A DNA stretch of 64,000 nt, from assembly GCA_963743285.1 (NCBI GenBank), contig CAVUPF010000002.1:1-64000 (forward strand), given 5' to 3'. This document shows, one piece after another, positions 9,527 to 18,043 of this stretch. How positions within the stretch are numbered: position 1 is the stretch's first letter; each line of letters opens with the position of its first letter. The notes beneath the pieces are model-generated. The model was given only the letters and a program-made list of their open reading frames with translations, was not told the DNA's origin and made no database searches. The translations under genes and the position numbers were made by a program. This stretch comes from CAVUPF01 sp963743285 (GTDB lineage Bacteria > Actinomycetota > Thermoleophilia > Solirubrobacterales > 70-9).

Positions 9527-10093
9527 GTGATAGCCACGCGACGAGGGTTCTGTCTCGCGCTCGCGATCATCAGCACAGGGGCGATGGCGGCAACAGGAGG
9601 CGCGATGGCGGCGACCATCCTCCCCCCGGGCTCCCGGCAATGCCGGCCCGCGATGCTCGGAGTGCCGCGGACAAGCGAGACGTGTGGGGCGGAGCTGATC
9701 GACGGCAGGGCGATACCTCCCCCCGACGCCCCGCCGACGGTGAAGGCGGTGATCGCCGCCGCCAACCGAATCGACCACCGGCCCTACGTCTGGGGAGGTG
9801 GCCACCTCAGCTGGCGCTCGCGAGGCTATGACTGCTCGGGGTCGGTCAGCTACGCCCTGCACGGCGGCGGGCTGCTCGAAACACCGCTCGTCTCAGGGCA
9901 GCTGACCAACTGGGGAGAGCCCGGAGTCGGGCGCTGGATCACCATCTACGCGCAATACGGCCACGTCTACATGGTGGTCGCGGGGCTGCTCTACGACACC
10001 CTCTACGACCGGCCGGGCGTCACCGGGCCCCGCTGGCACCGAGAGATGATCCCCTCGAAGGGGTTCGTCGCCCGCCAGCCTGGCGGTCTCTAG
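9527..10093 (+). CDS. Secreted NlpC/P60-like protein
   Basis: About 188 residues from the GTG at 9527. A signal peptide (about residues 5-27, LALAIISTGAMAAT) is followed by a mature domain with PYVWGGGHLSWRSRGYDCSGSVSYAL. This is the NlpC/P60-type catalytic Cys region (DCSGSVSYAL), and a later GHVYMVV supplies the likely catalytic His. Such enzymes cleave peptide bonds in peptidoglycan stems. The protein is a single short catalytic domain without binding repeats, and acts outside the membrane. Confidence 0.75.
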   Translation: MIATRRGFCLALAIISTGAMAATGGAMAATILPPGSRQCRPAMLGVPRTSETCGAELIDGRAIPPPDAPPTVKAVIAAANRIDHRPYVWGGGHLSWRSRGYDCSGSVSYALHGGGLLETPLVSGQLTNWGEPGVGRWITIYAQYGHVYMVVAGLLYDTLYDRPGVTGPRWHREMIPSKGFVARQPGGL

Positions 10094-10468
10094 CCCACCG
10101 CCGGGCTGGGTGGAGCGCGTCTTGCCCAGCTCCCGCAGCCTGGCGCGCTGCTCAGCGCTCAGCCGCGGGTAGGAACCGTGCCTATCGACTGGCTCCTGCA
10201 TGCCCAGACCGATCGGATCGCCTTATGTGGTCTGCCCAGCTGAGATGCCGTGGTTGGCTCGAGTACGAGGGAAATCTTCAGGTCACTCGGGTCAGTAATG
10301 CAAACAGCGCCACGAGACGAGCGCTCGGACAAATCAACCGGCGCTGGCGGCCCAGGGCCTGCCCCCCAGTTGTGCCGCGAGTCAAGCGCTCAACGTCGAT
10401 GGGCGGCAGTCAAAGGCGGGCTCAAAGTTCTCGCGTGGCAGGCCGACTCAAGCACTTCACTAGCGTAA
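10094..10468. other. Intergenic region, no gene recognised
   Basis: 375 bases between two rightward genes. Open frames on either strand show no recognisable family and no convincing ribosome binding site. The AT content rises near 10270-10330, where the promoter for the next gene may lie. Confidence 0.35.
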
Positions 10469-11380
10469 ATGTCGATGCAACCGATCATCGCCTGGCACTT
10501 CACGGATCCTGGCTGCCCCTGGGCCTACTCGGCCCGACCAGCCCACGCCCGTCTCGCCTGGCGTTTCGGGGCTCAGATCGAGTGGCGGCTTGTGCTCATC
10601 GGCCTGAGTGAGATCATGGAGCGCTACACGGCCAGGGGGCTCACGCCGGCGCGGATGGCGGCGGGGGTGCGCGACTTCCCGAGGCGATTTGGGATGCCGT
10701 TCGGGGTCGGGGCCAAGCCGCGGATGGCGGCAACGTCTCGCGCTTGTCGTGTGATTGTCGCGGCCCGCGGGCTTGACCCCACGCTAGGCGAGGCGGCGCT
10801 GCGGGCACTACAGCTGATGCAGTTCACGACCAGCGAGCTACTCGACCGAGATGATGACCTGCGCGGCGCGCTCGCCCGGGTGCCGGGGCTCGATGCAGAC
10901 GAAGTGGTAGGGCGGATCGACGACCCTGATGTGGTCGCTGCGTATGAGTCCGATCGGGCTCTCGCCCGCTCAGCCGAGGGCTCGCCAACCCACTCACAGG
11001 GACGCTCCTCGACCAGCGACGGGCCGGTTCGCTACACGGCACCATCGGTGATCTTCGAGCACCGCGACGGCGGTCGGATCGAGGTCGGCGGCTTCCAGCC
11101 GTTTGAGTCCTACGACACCGCGCTGGCAAACCTAGATGCCTCACTTGAGCGCCGTCCCCCACCCGCCGACGCCGTCGACGCCCTCAGCGTCTCCCCCAAC
11201 GGACTCACAACCGCCGAGGTCGCGGCGATCCTCCGTCCCTCGGACCTGGTTGATGCCGATTTACTCGCCGCCGAGAAGCAGCTAACGGCGCTCATCGGGG
11301 ACGGCGGAGTTGTCTGCGAGTCGGTTGCCGGCGACGCGCTGTGGCGCCTAGCAGGACCAGCTAAGGTCGCCGCTGACTGA
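10469..11380 (+). CDS. DsbA-family (FrnE-like) thioredoxin-fold protein
   Basis: 303 residues. The start shows the DsbA/FrnE-type active-site neighbourhood HFTDPGCPWAYS (about residues 10-21), with a single Cys in CPWA rather than CxxC. This single-Cys form is typical of the 2-hydroxychromene-isomerase/FrnE branch. The helical insertion and the TAPSVIFEHRDG segment with a cis-Pro type loop support the fold. The C-terminal 80 residues look like a small helical add-on. No signal peptide is present, so it is probably cytoplasmic and acts in thiol chemistry or isomerisation. Confidence 0.72.
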   Translation: MSMQPIIAWHFTDPGCPWAYSARPAHARLAWRFGAQIEWRLVLIGLSEIMERYTARGLTPARMAAGVRDFPRRFGMPFGVGAKPRMAATSRACRVIVAARGLDPTLGEAALRALQLMQFTTSELLDRDDDLRGALARVPGLDADEVVGRIDDPDVVAAYESDRALARSAEGSPTHSQGRSSTSDGPVRYTAPSVIFEHRDGGRIEVGGFQPFESYDTALANLDASLERRPPPADAVDALSVSPNGLTTAEVAAILRPSDLVDADLLAAEKQLTALIGDGGVVCESVAGDALWRLAGPAKVAAD

Positions 11381-11481
11381 TCTCAGGCCACCCTGACGGA
11401 CCCTTGATAGGACAGCGGCTGTCGATCGGACCCGAATTCGGCGAGAGGCCATCGGACGATGAGTACGATGAGAATTTACCT

Positions 11482-11700
11482 ATGAGGAACTCACTGATCT
11501 TAACCACGATACCCCTCGCGATCGACCCGTTCGCGATGGCCGGGCTATACGCACCGGTTGCGTTGCTAGTACCGGGGCTCGGCCGCGGCGGGGGTGTGGT
11601 TGGAGTCATCCTCATCGTTGTAATGATGGCGCTGCGAATCTTTATGCGGTCGCGCCGCGGCCGGGGTGGACGTGGGAGTCGCGGCGGCTGGGGCATGTAA
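11482..11700 (+). CDS. Small membrane protein with Arg/Gly-rich tail
   Basis: About 72 residues from the ATG at 11482. Two hydrophobic stretches (about residues 4-32 and 37-55) are followed by a tail rich in Arg and Gly (RSRRGRGGRGSRGGWGM). No family was recognised. The tail could bind nucleic acid or lipid headgroups (inference). The upstream ATG codons at 11460 and 11469 are alternatives with less support. Confidence 0.45.
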   Translation: MRNSLILTTIPLAIDPFAMAGLYAPVALLVPGLGRGGGVVGVILIVVMMALRIFMRSRRGRGGRGSRGGWGM

Positions 11701-11789
11701 CACGCCGCTGGGCCGGTGAAAATGGCCGCGTCGCGCTTGGCCAAAAGCCACGCAGCCGACAGCTTCATGAGACGTTGAGAGGAGCGAGG

Positions 11790-12605
11790 ATGAACGAGGG
11801 AGTCGATTTCGAGATGCTCCGACAGGGCCAGCAGAAGACCTGGTCGGAAGGTGACTTCGCGATGGTCGCTGGCTTGGTGATGATGGCAGCCGAGGAACTG
11901 GCCGAATCACTGGAGATCATGCCCGGCGAGCGGGTTCTCGACGTCGCCTGCGGAAGCGGCAACGGAGCGCTGGCAATGGCGCGACGCTCCTGGGCCGGCA
12001 CGGTTGGGGTTGACTTCGTCCCGGCGCTGCTTGAGCGTGGCCGGCAGCGGGCCGAGGCGGAGCGACTCGATGTTGAGTTCGTAGAGGGAGACGCCGCCGA
12101 ACTGCCTTTCGAGAATGCCAGCTTCGACGCCGTCACGTCTCTCTTCGGCGCGATGTTCGCCCCCGACCAGGAGAAGGCGGCAGCCGAGCTGCTGCGCGTC
12201 TGCAAATCGGGCGGACGGATCGGGATGGCGAACTGGGTGCCGGACGGACCGGTAAACAGCCTGTTCGTAACCATCGCGAAGCACGTTCCGCCGCCTCCCG
12301 GCATGACGGCACCCGTGCTATGGGGTAGTGGGGAGCGGGTCAGAGAGCTGTTCGGAGACCGGATCTCAAATTTACGAGTCGAGCGCAGGTTCTCACGCCA
12401 GCCATTTCGATCCGTCGATCACTACATGGATTTCTTCCGCACCTACTTCGGCCCGATCAAAATGGCGTTCGAGCGGGTGGGACCCGACGGCGAAGCGGCT
12501 CTGGAGGCCGACCTGCGCAGCCAATTGGAGGAGGCCAACACAGCCAGCGACGGCGCCCTAGTGCTCAAGCCCGAGTACCTGCAGGTGATCGCAACGCGCG
12601 CTTAG
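11790..12605 (+). CDS. Class I SAM-dependent methyltransferase
   Basis: 271 residues; the start at 11790 follows a clear GGAGCGAGG ribosome binding site. Motif I is VLDVACGSGNGALAMA (about residues 49-64), an acidic end of strand 2 lies in VGVDFVPALL, and motif II-like GDAAELPFENASFDAV is at about 104-119. These fit the UbiE/Methyltransf_11 group. The substrate is unknown. It stands alone between a small membrane protein gene and a leftward gene. Confidence 0.85.
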   Translation: MNEGVDFEMLRQGQQKTWSEGDFAMVAGLVMMAAEELAESLEIMPGERVLDVACGSGNGALAMARRSWAGTVGVDFVPALLERGRQRAEAERLDVEFVEGDAAELPFENASFDAVTSLFGAMFAPDQEKAAAELLRVCKSGGRIGMANWVPDGPVNSLFVTIAKHVPPPPGMTAPVLWGSGERVRELFGDRISNLRVERRFSRQPFRSVDHYMDFFRTYFGPIKMAFERVGPDGEAALEADLRSQLEEANTASDGALVLKPEYLQVIATRA

Positions 12606-12718
12606 AGATCACAGTCTTTCGGTCACCCCGCGGCTGTCCACTCGGACCGCTGATTGGGCGCATAGACGGAGCGCTGCCTGCCGGCCACGCGCGGATGTCC
12701 CCCGAAGTCGGCGACGCC

Positions 12719-13888
12719 TCACGGCACGAACAGCATTCCTTGGGGTTGGACCACGGGTCCGAACAAAGGGACTGGAGTGATCGCGCCGGTCCACGGGTTC
12801 AGCTCACCGAGGAAGTTCGGCGGGAAACCCGGGGCCGGGCAAGTGCTCGGTGCACCGTTCTCATCACAGGGGGTATCGGCAACAAACACCTCACCGGGCA
12901 GGAAGAACCCAACTACCCTGTCGACCGTGTCGTTGTTGTTGTCGGTGACATATAGCGAACCCCAGGGAGCGGACGGCCAAGCAGTGTCGTCCACAGAGCT
13001 TGTCAGCTTGAGCACAGACAGAACCTGATCGGCCCTACCAGCGTGCTTGACGAACACTTGCTCCTCATCACCTTGGCTCGTCAGCATGAAGTCGCCGGCG
13101 AAACGACGTGCGTAGAAGGGAACCACCTCGTTAGAGTCGGGATCGGTGAGCATGAGGGTGACGGTGCCGCCGGTGCCAAAGTTGGCTTCGGTAGCCGTCG
13201 CCTCATCGCCGAATAGCGCATGGATACTCGCGATCTGACTCGATGCATTGAGTTCGACGCGGTAGACAGCCGGGTAAGAGGACTGTGGCGCTGGCGCACC
13301 GGTTGTGCCGGGCGCCGATGCGCTGATCAAGATCATCCGGTGGTAGATCGAAATCGCGTCGGTCCCACCGTCGGAAGGGAGCGGTTCGTTATAGCTGTAG
13401 TGGACTACCTCTCCGCTTGTAGGGTCGATCGTATACAGGCTCGAGTTGGCGTCCTCGTTGACGGTCGCTACCAAGCTGTCGGTCGCGGGATCCGCCGTGA
13501 GACCGTCGCACTTCCCGGTCAGATCCCACTGGTTCAGCGGATGGCCGCCCAGATCTAGCTCGACGACCGTGCTATCGGAATTGCCGGTCGGACTCACTTC
13601 CCCCTGAGGTCCCACTCCGTTCTGGAAGGCGACGAAGATGTGTCTGCCAAGAATGGTGATGTCATCCGGCTTGGTGAGCAGTTCGCTCCCACCCGGAATT
13701 GCGTGACTGAGCTCCGCGCCATTGAAGACAACCTGATTTGTGAATCCTCCAAATGCAGGGAATCCGGCGCGAGGAACGCGCGCAAGAGCAGAGGACGCGC
13801 CGGCCCCAACGCCGAAGAGCGTGGCGAACGCGACTATCGCTGCGATGCGCAGCAACCGAGACCAACGGTAATCCTGTGACGTTGCCAT
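12719..13888 (-). CDS. Secreted TIGR03118-like beta-propeller protein
   Basis: About 390 residues from the ATG at 13888, preceded by a GGGGTGA ribosome binding site. A signal peptide lies at about residues 12-36 (LLRIAAIVAFATLFGVGAGA). The mature part repeats short blocks such as GSLYVTDNNNDTVDRV and ends with NPWTGAITPVPLFG and PQGMLFV. This matches the TIGR03118/NHL-like propeller proteins exported by soil bacteria. Two Cys in DTPCDENGAPSTCPAPG may form a disulfide. The ligand is unknown. It is divergent from the G1-peptidase gene. Confidence 0.7.
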   Translation of the reverse strand: MATSQDYRWSRLLRIAAIVAFATLFGVGAGASSALARVPRAGFPAFGGFTNQVVFNGAELSHAIPGGSELLTKPDDITILGRHIFVAFQNGVGPQGEVSPTGNSDSTVVELDLGGHPLNQWDLTGKCDGLTADPATDSLVATVNEDANSSLYTIDPTSGEVVHYSYNEPLPSDGGTDAISIYHRMILISASAPGTTGAPAPQSSYPAVYRVELNASSQIASIHALFGDEATATEANFGTGGTVTLMLTDPDSNEVVPFYARRFAGDFMLTSQGDEEQVFVKHAGRADQVLSVLKLTSSVDDTAWPSAPWGSLYVTDNNNDTVDRVVGFFLPGEVFVADTPCDENGAPSTCPAPGFPPNFLGELNPWTGAITPVPLFGPVVQPQGMLFVP

Positions 13889-14105
13889 ATGAGTCACCCC
13901 TATGCTCGGATTGACGAGGCAGCGGCCACTGGTCGCATGTACCTCAAGTTCATCCGTCTCGAAGCCAAAGCTAGTCTCGCGACGCGGTCTAGATGGGGCC
14001 ATCTTGTTAACCTGAGCCGACCGGTCCGCCTCATAGCGCGATATTCAGCAGTCTTCACCCAAACGATCCGATAGCGCTTGGGCGGCAGCATTACAATTTG
14101 CGGGA

Positions 14106-14930
14106 ATGTCAGACGTGGGGCTATTCGGGGTTACTCGACGATCCCGGCATCGGGGAACGCTCGGAATAGCGGCGGCCGCACTGAGCCTGATTGCCGCGCT
14201 GTCCTGCCCGGCGGCGTCGTCCGCGCAGACGCCCAAGACAAGCACCGACCACAACTGGGCGGGTTACGCCGTGACCTCCCAGTCCCCAATCCAGCGGGCT
14301 CGCGGCGCCTGGACTCAGCCTTCTCTTACATGCGGCAAGCAACAGTCCTACTCGGCTTTCTGGGTCGGCCTTGGAGGGTTCAAAAAGCGAGCCCATCTCC
14401 TAGAGCAGATCGGCACACAAGCAAGCTGCAACGATGGGCGGCCCGAAGCGCTGGCCTTCTACGCGTTATATCCGACCCTGAAAGGACGGCTGGACTTGCG
14501 TGTCCGCCCAGGCAATCAGTTCGTGGCGAGCGTGGTGGTGCTCGGGCACAGGGTCTCGCTGAACCTCTATGACGTCACGACCCATGAAGGGCGCACAAGG
14601 AATTTTCTGATCGAAGGGACTGACACCTCTTCCGCGGAGTGGATCGCTGAGGCACCGGCCCTTCGCTGCGGAAGCGACTGCTTGTTGCTCCTGCCGCTAG
14701 CCAACTTCGGCGAAGTCACGTTCACAGAAGCCGAAGCGGCCACCCAGGGCGGCGCGATGGAAGCGATCAGCGGTCCTTCGTTCTCTGCGACCGAGCTTCT
14801 ACTCCGCGATAGGAGCGGGCTTAAAATCAGAAACCCGGGACGCCCGCTTGCGCACGGCTCAGTGGGGGAAGCGATACCGGGAGATCTGTCGCCCACAGGC
14901 ACGTCGTTCTTAGTGACCTGGACGCGATGA
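14106..14930 (+). CDS. Secreted G1-family (eqolisin-like) peptidase
   Basis: 274 residues with a signal peptide ending near AASSAQT (about residue 42). The mature sequence carries Peptidase_A4/G1 marks: HNWAGYAV, RGAWTQPSL, YSAFWVGLGG, LEQIGTQASC, and SAEWIAEAPALRC. The Gln in EQIGT and the Glu in EWIAE correspond to the catalytic Gln/Glu dyad of the family, so activity at acid pH is expected. This family is best known from fungi and is also found in soil Actinobacteria and acidophiles. It is a single-domain secreted enzyme. Confidence 0.78.
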   Translation: MSDVGLFGVTRRSRHRGTLGIAAAALSLIAALSCPAASSAQTPKTSTDHNWAGYAVTSQSPIQRARGAWTQPSLTCGKQQSYSAFWVGLGGFKKRAHLLEQIGTQASCNDGRPEALAFYALYPTLKGRLDLRVRPGNQFVASVVVLGHRVSLNLYDVTTHEGRTRNFLIEGTDTSSAEWIAEAPALRCGSDCLLLLPLANFGEVTFTEAEAATQGGAMEAISGPSFSATELLLRDRSGLKIRNPGRPLAHGSVGEAIPGDLSPTGTSFLVTWTR

Positions 14931-15336
14931 AGGCTCGCGAGGCATCGCGGTAGCGCAGCGCGCCCTTCGGGTAGAAGTGGCTGCTTCAGCTTCTTCCAGC
15001 ACTGTGCCTTTCTTCGCACCTTCGGTCCCGTGCTCGCCTTCTGGCCCGCGTTCTCCTCGTTCACCTTCCAATCCGCGGGGCCCTCGTAAACAGCAAACGC
15101 ACCTTGCCAGAAACATAGGCCGAGCGCCCTGGCGAACCCATCCCGCCAGGGACCGATGCTAGCCCCGGGCTGTGCAGAGCGATGACGTGGCATCCCCGTG
15201 AGCACCACAGTTGGGCGCGCTTTGCCGTCGAACAGAGACCGAACCCGCTCAGAGAACTCAGTGAGAGGTTGCCGGTCGAATCCGGTCGTCCCCCTCCATG
15301 CAAAGTGGGGCCATGTTTGAGGCCGTGATTTCCAGG
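14931..15336. other. Intergenic region with a collagen-like open frame on the minus strand
   Basis: No standard gene is recognised here. On the minus strand, an open frame at 14910-15116 encodes about eight consecutive Gly-X-Y triplets beginning GPRGLEGERGERGPEG, then KGTVLEEAEA. It lacks a convincing start context and a trimerisation domain, so it may be a fragment or chance. Confidence 0.35.
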
Positions 15337-15747
15337 CTATGCCGCCGCGACCTCTTTCTCAACCTCCTCAGCCTTTGCGCCAGGCACCATCTCGTATGTC
15401 ACGCCACGCTTGCGGAGCGTCTTCTCTTTGACGAGCGTCCCGCAGATGTTGTAAACCTGCGACGCGGGAATGCCTAGCTCCTTGGCGAGACGAGCGCCGG
15501 TAATGCCCGGCTTCTTGTCGATGGCGGCGATGACTTCGAGGCGTGGATCACCTTGAACTGCCCTCTTATTCCCTTTCCGGGCCTTACGAGCCGCTGAGCG
15601 CTTCCCTGGCGGGCGTCCCTTACGTTTCAAGGGCGTCCTCCCCGCGTTAAGAGAATCCAAAGCCGCAGAGAGGCTCTGAGCCTCTGCGTCAATAGCTGCT
15701 ATCGCGGACTGAATGAGATTCTGTGCCTCTGTGAGTGCATCTGCCAT
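15337..15747 (-). CDS. Winged-helix DNA-binding protein with basic linker
   Basis: 136 residues. An N-terminal helix (residues 1-33) could be a coiled coil. A very basic region (KRKGRPPGKRSAARKARKG, about 41-59) contains an AT-hook-like GRPPGKR. It is followed by a winged-helix domain (about 66-118, EVIAAIDKKPGITGARLAKELGIPASQVYN). The fold resembles small MarR/IclR-type HTH domains often seen in Lsr2-like or histone-like actinobacterial proteins. It is probably a nucleoid-associated or regulatory protein. Confidence 0.6.
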   Translation of the reverse strand: MADALTEAQNLIQSAIAAIDAEAQSLSAALDSLNAGRTPLKRKGRPPGKRSAARKARKGNKRAVQGDPRLEVIAAIDKKPGITGARLAKELGIPASQVYNICGTLVKEKTLRKRGVTYEMVPGAKAEEVEKEVAAA

Positions 15748-15874
15748 TGCGGAAGCCTCTCTCGACTGGTTTATAGGGTTACTGCGCGGGCGAGATTAAC
15801 ATCCACTGTTCACGTGCCAGGTATTCCTGAGTCGGAGGAGCTATCGCTGGGGGCAGTGCTCGGTCTCGGGGTGC

Positions 15875-16159
15875 TCATGCCGATGCTCCTCCTTCCTTCT
15901 TGAAGCTCTCGCGGACCGCGAGATAGTGGGCAGCGAGTCCTATGCCCCAGCCGAACAGCGCCCAAAGAAACCACGGATATGAGCTCCCCCCGAGCTGCCA
16001 CTGCGCGGCCCAAATGAGGACGAGCAGTATCTGGACAGCAACGAACACCGCCGCATGGATGCGGAATCCCTTGCGGTGACCGCGCGCCCACCTGTCGTGG
16101 CGGTGGCGTCTGGACTCAACCTCAACTCGCTCTACGGCGCGCTCGAAGGCATCGCTCAT
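15875..16159 (-). CDS. 2TM domain-containing protein
   Basis: 94 residues matching the 2TM family. A basic N-terminus with coiled-coil potential and RKGFRIHAAVFVAV leads into two helices (about residues 36-52 and 62-80), with SSYPWFLWALFGWGIGLAAHY between and within them. The start codon shares one base with the stop of the PadR gene upstream, so the two are probably translationally coupled. 2TM genes often sit beside PadR-type regulators; the function is unknown. Confidence 0.75.
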   Translation of the reverse strand: MSDAFERAVERVEVESRRHRHDRWARGHRKGFRIHAAVFVAVQILLVLIWAAQWQLGGSSYPWFLWALFGWGIGLAAHYLAVRESFKKEGGASA

Positions 16160-16620
16160 CAGTCTGTCTCTTTCGCTGGGGAGAGTCCGTTGAGACTCTC
16201 GATCTCAGCGGCCGCGCGCTCGAGCACGGTCGCCACGCTTTTGGGATCAACTCGGCCCGAGAGTGGGGCCAGGCGCGCCTTGAAGCGCGCCAACAACGGA
16301 ACAATCGAGTCGGTGCTGCCAAATCGCGCGCCGGTGCGCAGCTCAACCGCAGCCAGGAGGTCGCGGTGATCGGCAAGCGCTTGGTTGCCGGCCACGGTTG
16401 TGCGATAGGTGGTCTTATCGCCGTGTGGCCTTCCCTCGATCAGCGCCTCGCTCTCTAGGGCAGCAAGCGCGGGGTAGACGCTGCCGGGAGAAGGGCGGTA
16501 GTGAGGTTTGAACAAACGGCTGAGCTCGGCCATGACCTCATAACCATGCCTCTCGCGTTCGGAGAGGAGCGCAAGCAGCACTAGCGGGAGCTCGCCGTGA
16601 TTGAAGAATCTCCTCGACAA
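16159..16620 (-). CDS. PadR-family transcriptional regulator
   Basis: 153 residues. The winged helix is typical of PadR: LPLVLLALLSERERHGYEVM, then YRPSPGSVYPALAALE (recognition helix), then the wing TTYRTTVAGNQAL, followed by a C-terminal helical dimerisation part (about residues 90-150). It starts 15 bases after the stop of the PadR-cyclase fusion and overlaps the 2TM gene, so the three form one leftward operon. Members usually repress their own operon and respond to small molecules. Confidence 0.88.
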   Translation of the reverse strand: MSRRFFNHGELPLVLLALLSERERHGYEVMAELSRLFKPHYRPSPGSVYPALAALESEALIEGRPHGDKTTYRTTVAGNQALADHRDLLAAVELRTGARFGSTDSIVPLLARFKARLAPLSGRVDPKSVATVLERAAAEIESLNGLSPAKETD

Positions 16621-16635
16621 TGCAAACGCGCTCCT

Positions 16636-17544
16636 CTAGGGAGCTGCTCCCACCGGCAGCAAGTCGGAGTAAAGCCTTTCCTGGCGAGCACCCGTAAGTG
16701 ATTCTTGCGGCGAAGAGGTGGCTGTCTCCCAGCGCAGCCCGCTTACGCTGACAGGATTGCTCAGCCCCTTGAGCGCCAGCGAGCCCATCGGCTCGAACCG
16801 ATGGGTGCCAGGCTCGTCGATCAGCTCGACCGCGGACCCCGATACGAGGATCTGCCCGGCGTGGGCAAGGTCGCACAGTCGCCTTGCGACTATCACCGGC
16901 CTACCGAAGTAGTCCTCCCCATCGCGCCTAGCCTCGCCCGCGTCGATCCCGACCCTCAGGCCCATCGAATCGCCGTAGCGGGCCGCCGAGCGTTGCATGG
17001 TCACGGCGCATGCGGCTGCTGCGTGGGCGCTCTGGAAGGCGACCATCAAGCCATCGCCGAGGCTCTTGACCTCATACCCGACGTGAGCGCCGATCGCCGC
17101 GCGCAGCCGCACGAAGTGGCGTCCGCGCAACTCATAGGCCACCTCCTCGCCGAGGCGATCGAGTAAGGCGGTCGAGCCTACGGCGTCGGTGAACATGAAG
17201 CTGCGTATCTGCGTCTTGCGGCCGGCCCAGGCGGGGAAGCGCAGCCGCAACCGAGAGGAAGGCCATGCTTGCCCACCGCTCCACGCCTCTGCCCGATCTT
17301 CGAGCGTCTTTGCCCCGGTAGCTGTTGTTCGGTAGGCGATTCGAAGGGCATCTGCCTGGCGCTCGATCAGGCCTTCGGCCAGCAGGGCCTCGATCGCGAT
17401 CTCGACGGCCTTCGATGAGGGACAACCGACGCTGCCGTGCGCCTGGAGGTCTGCAACGGCCTCTGTGCGGTCGAGGGGGCGTCCCGAAAGGACCGCCAGC
17501 AGGGTCAGAAGAATTTCGCGGGGGTGATGAGCAGTTCTTGGCAT
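16636..17544 (-). CDS. PadR-like helix-turn-helix fused to a class III nucleotide cyclase
   Basis: 302 residues. Residues about 9-85 align with PadR: REILLTLLAVLSG, IEALLAEGLIE and the wing YRTTATGAKTL, matching YRTTVAGNQAL of the next gene. Residues about 110-275 form a class III adenylate/guanylate cyclase domain. The first metal Asp is in FMFTDAVGSTALLDRLGEE, the second in VKSLGDGLMVAF, and the conserved tail includes RVGIDAGEARRDGEDYFGRP and ARRL. Both metal-binding Asp residues are present, so activity is plausible. The recognition helix of the HTH part is divergent. It heads an operon with PadR and 2TM genes. DNA-bound cyclase control is inference. Confidence 0.8.
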   Translation of the reverse strand: MPRTAHHPREILLTLLAVLSGRPLDRTEAVADLQAHGSVGCPSSKAVEIAIEALLAEGLIERQADALRIAYRTTATGAKTLEDRAEAWSGGQAWPSSRLRLRFPAWAGRKTQIRSFMFTDAVGSTALLDRLGEEVAYELRGRHFVRLRAAIGAHVGYEVKSLGDGLMVAFQSAHAAAACAVTMQRSAARYGDSMGLRVGIDAGEARRDGEDYFGRPVIVARRLCDLAHAGQILVSGSAVELIDEPGTHRFEPMGSLALKGLSNPVSVSGLRWETATSSPQESLTGARQERLYSDLLPVGAAP

Positions 17545-17563
17545 CTGGGATTCGATCTATTGC

Positions 17564-17604
17564 TTACGAAGGCATTACGAATATATATCGAAAGCCTTAC
17601 GAAG
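17564..17604. promoter_or_regulatory. Three phased TTACGAA direct repeats upstream of the PadR-cyclase gene
   Basis: TTACGAA occurs at 17564, 17575 and 17597, that is, 11 and 22 bases apart, on the same face of the helix. The first and third copies continue with G. The imperfect palindrome CGAATATATATCG (17578-17590) lies between copies 2 and 3. The block is AT-rich in otherwise GC-rich DNA and ends about 20 bases before the PadR-cyclase start. It is a likely operator or promoter core. Confidence 0.5.
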
Positions 17605-17704
17605 TCAAGGGTTCCGGATCTCTCGACGCCGGTCCGAGAGAGGTGTCCGCGCATCGCAGATGCGCTCCCACAACCGGTTCACAAAGTTGTTTGGGTCGGG
17701 TCAG

Positions 17705-17980
17705 CTAGCGCGCCCGGTAGAGCTTCACCCGTGAGTCAAAGCCCTTGAGGCGGCGCTCACCGGCGAAGGAGTAAGAGAAGCCGTCCCCAGTGGCCTCCTT
17801 GGCCACGGCGTCGAGGAGCACGCTGCCGGGTCTGGCGACGCCGGTGACCCGGCTCGCCAGGTTGACCGGGCGGCCGTAGTAGTCGCCCGTCTGGGCGAGC
17901 GCTGCGCCGTAGGCCACGCCCGCCCGCAGGTGCGGGAACGCCTCCCCCTCCTCTTCAGCTGCCGCGATCGGTAGATGAGT
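17705..17980 (-). pseudogene. Nucleotide cyclase C-terminal remnant
   Basis: The end of a class III cyclase is recognisable: AAAEEEGEAFPHLRAGVAYG, GDYYGRPVNLASRVTGVARPG and FAGERRLKGFDSRVKLYRAR. The catalytic Asp-bearing N-terminal part is missing, since the frame upstream of about 17980 is unrelated. It resembles ATP-dependent cyclase paralogues with an A-E-E-G-E-x-F-P-H lead, rather than a copy of the adjacent fusion gene. It probably marks a deletion at the operon's right edge. Confidence 0.65.
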
Positions 17981-18043
17981 GGGACTATCGCCGGCGCTGC
18001 GTCGGCATCGCCGGGAGTTTCCGGGTGGCGTCCGCCTGTTTCC

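Noticed and set aside
12609..12718. Possible small frame after the methyltransferase gene
   Set aside because: Too short, without family resemblance or ribosome binding site.
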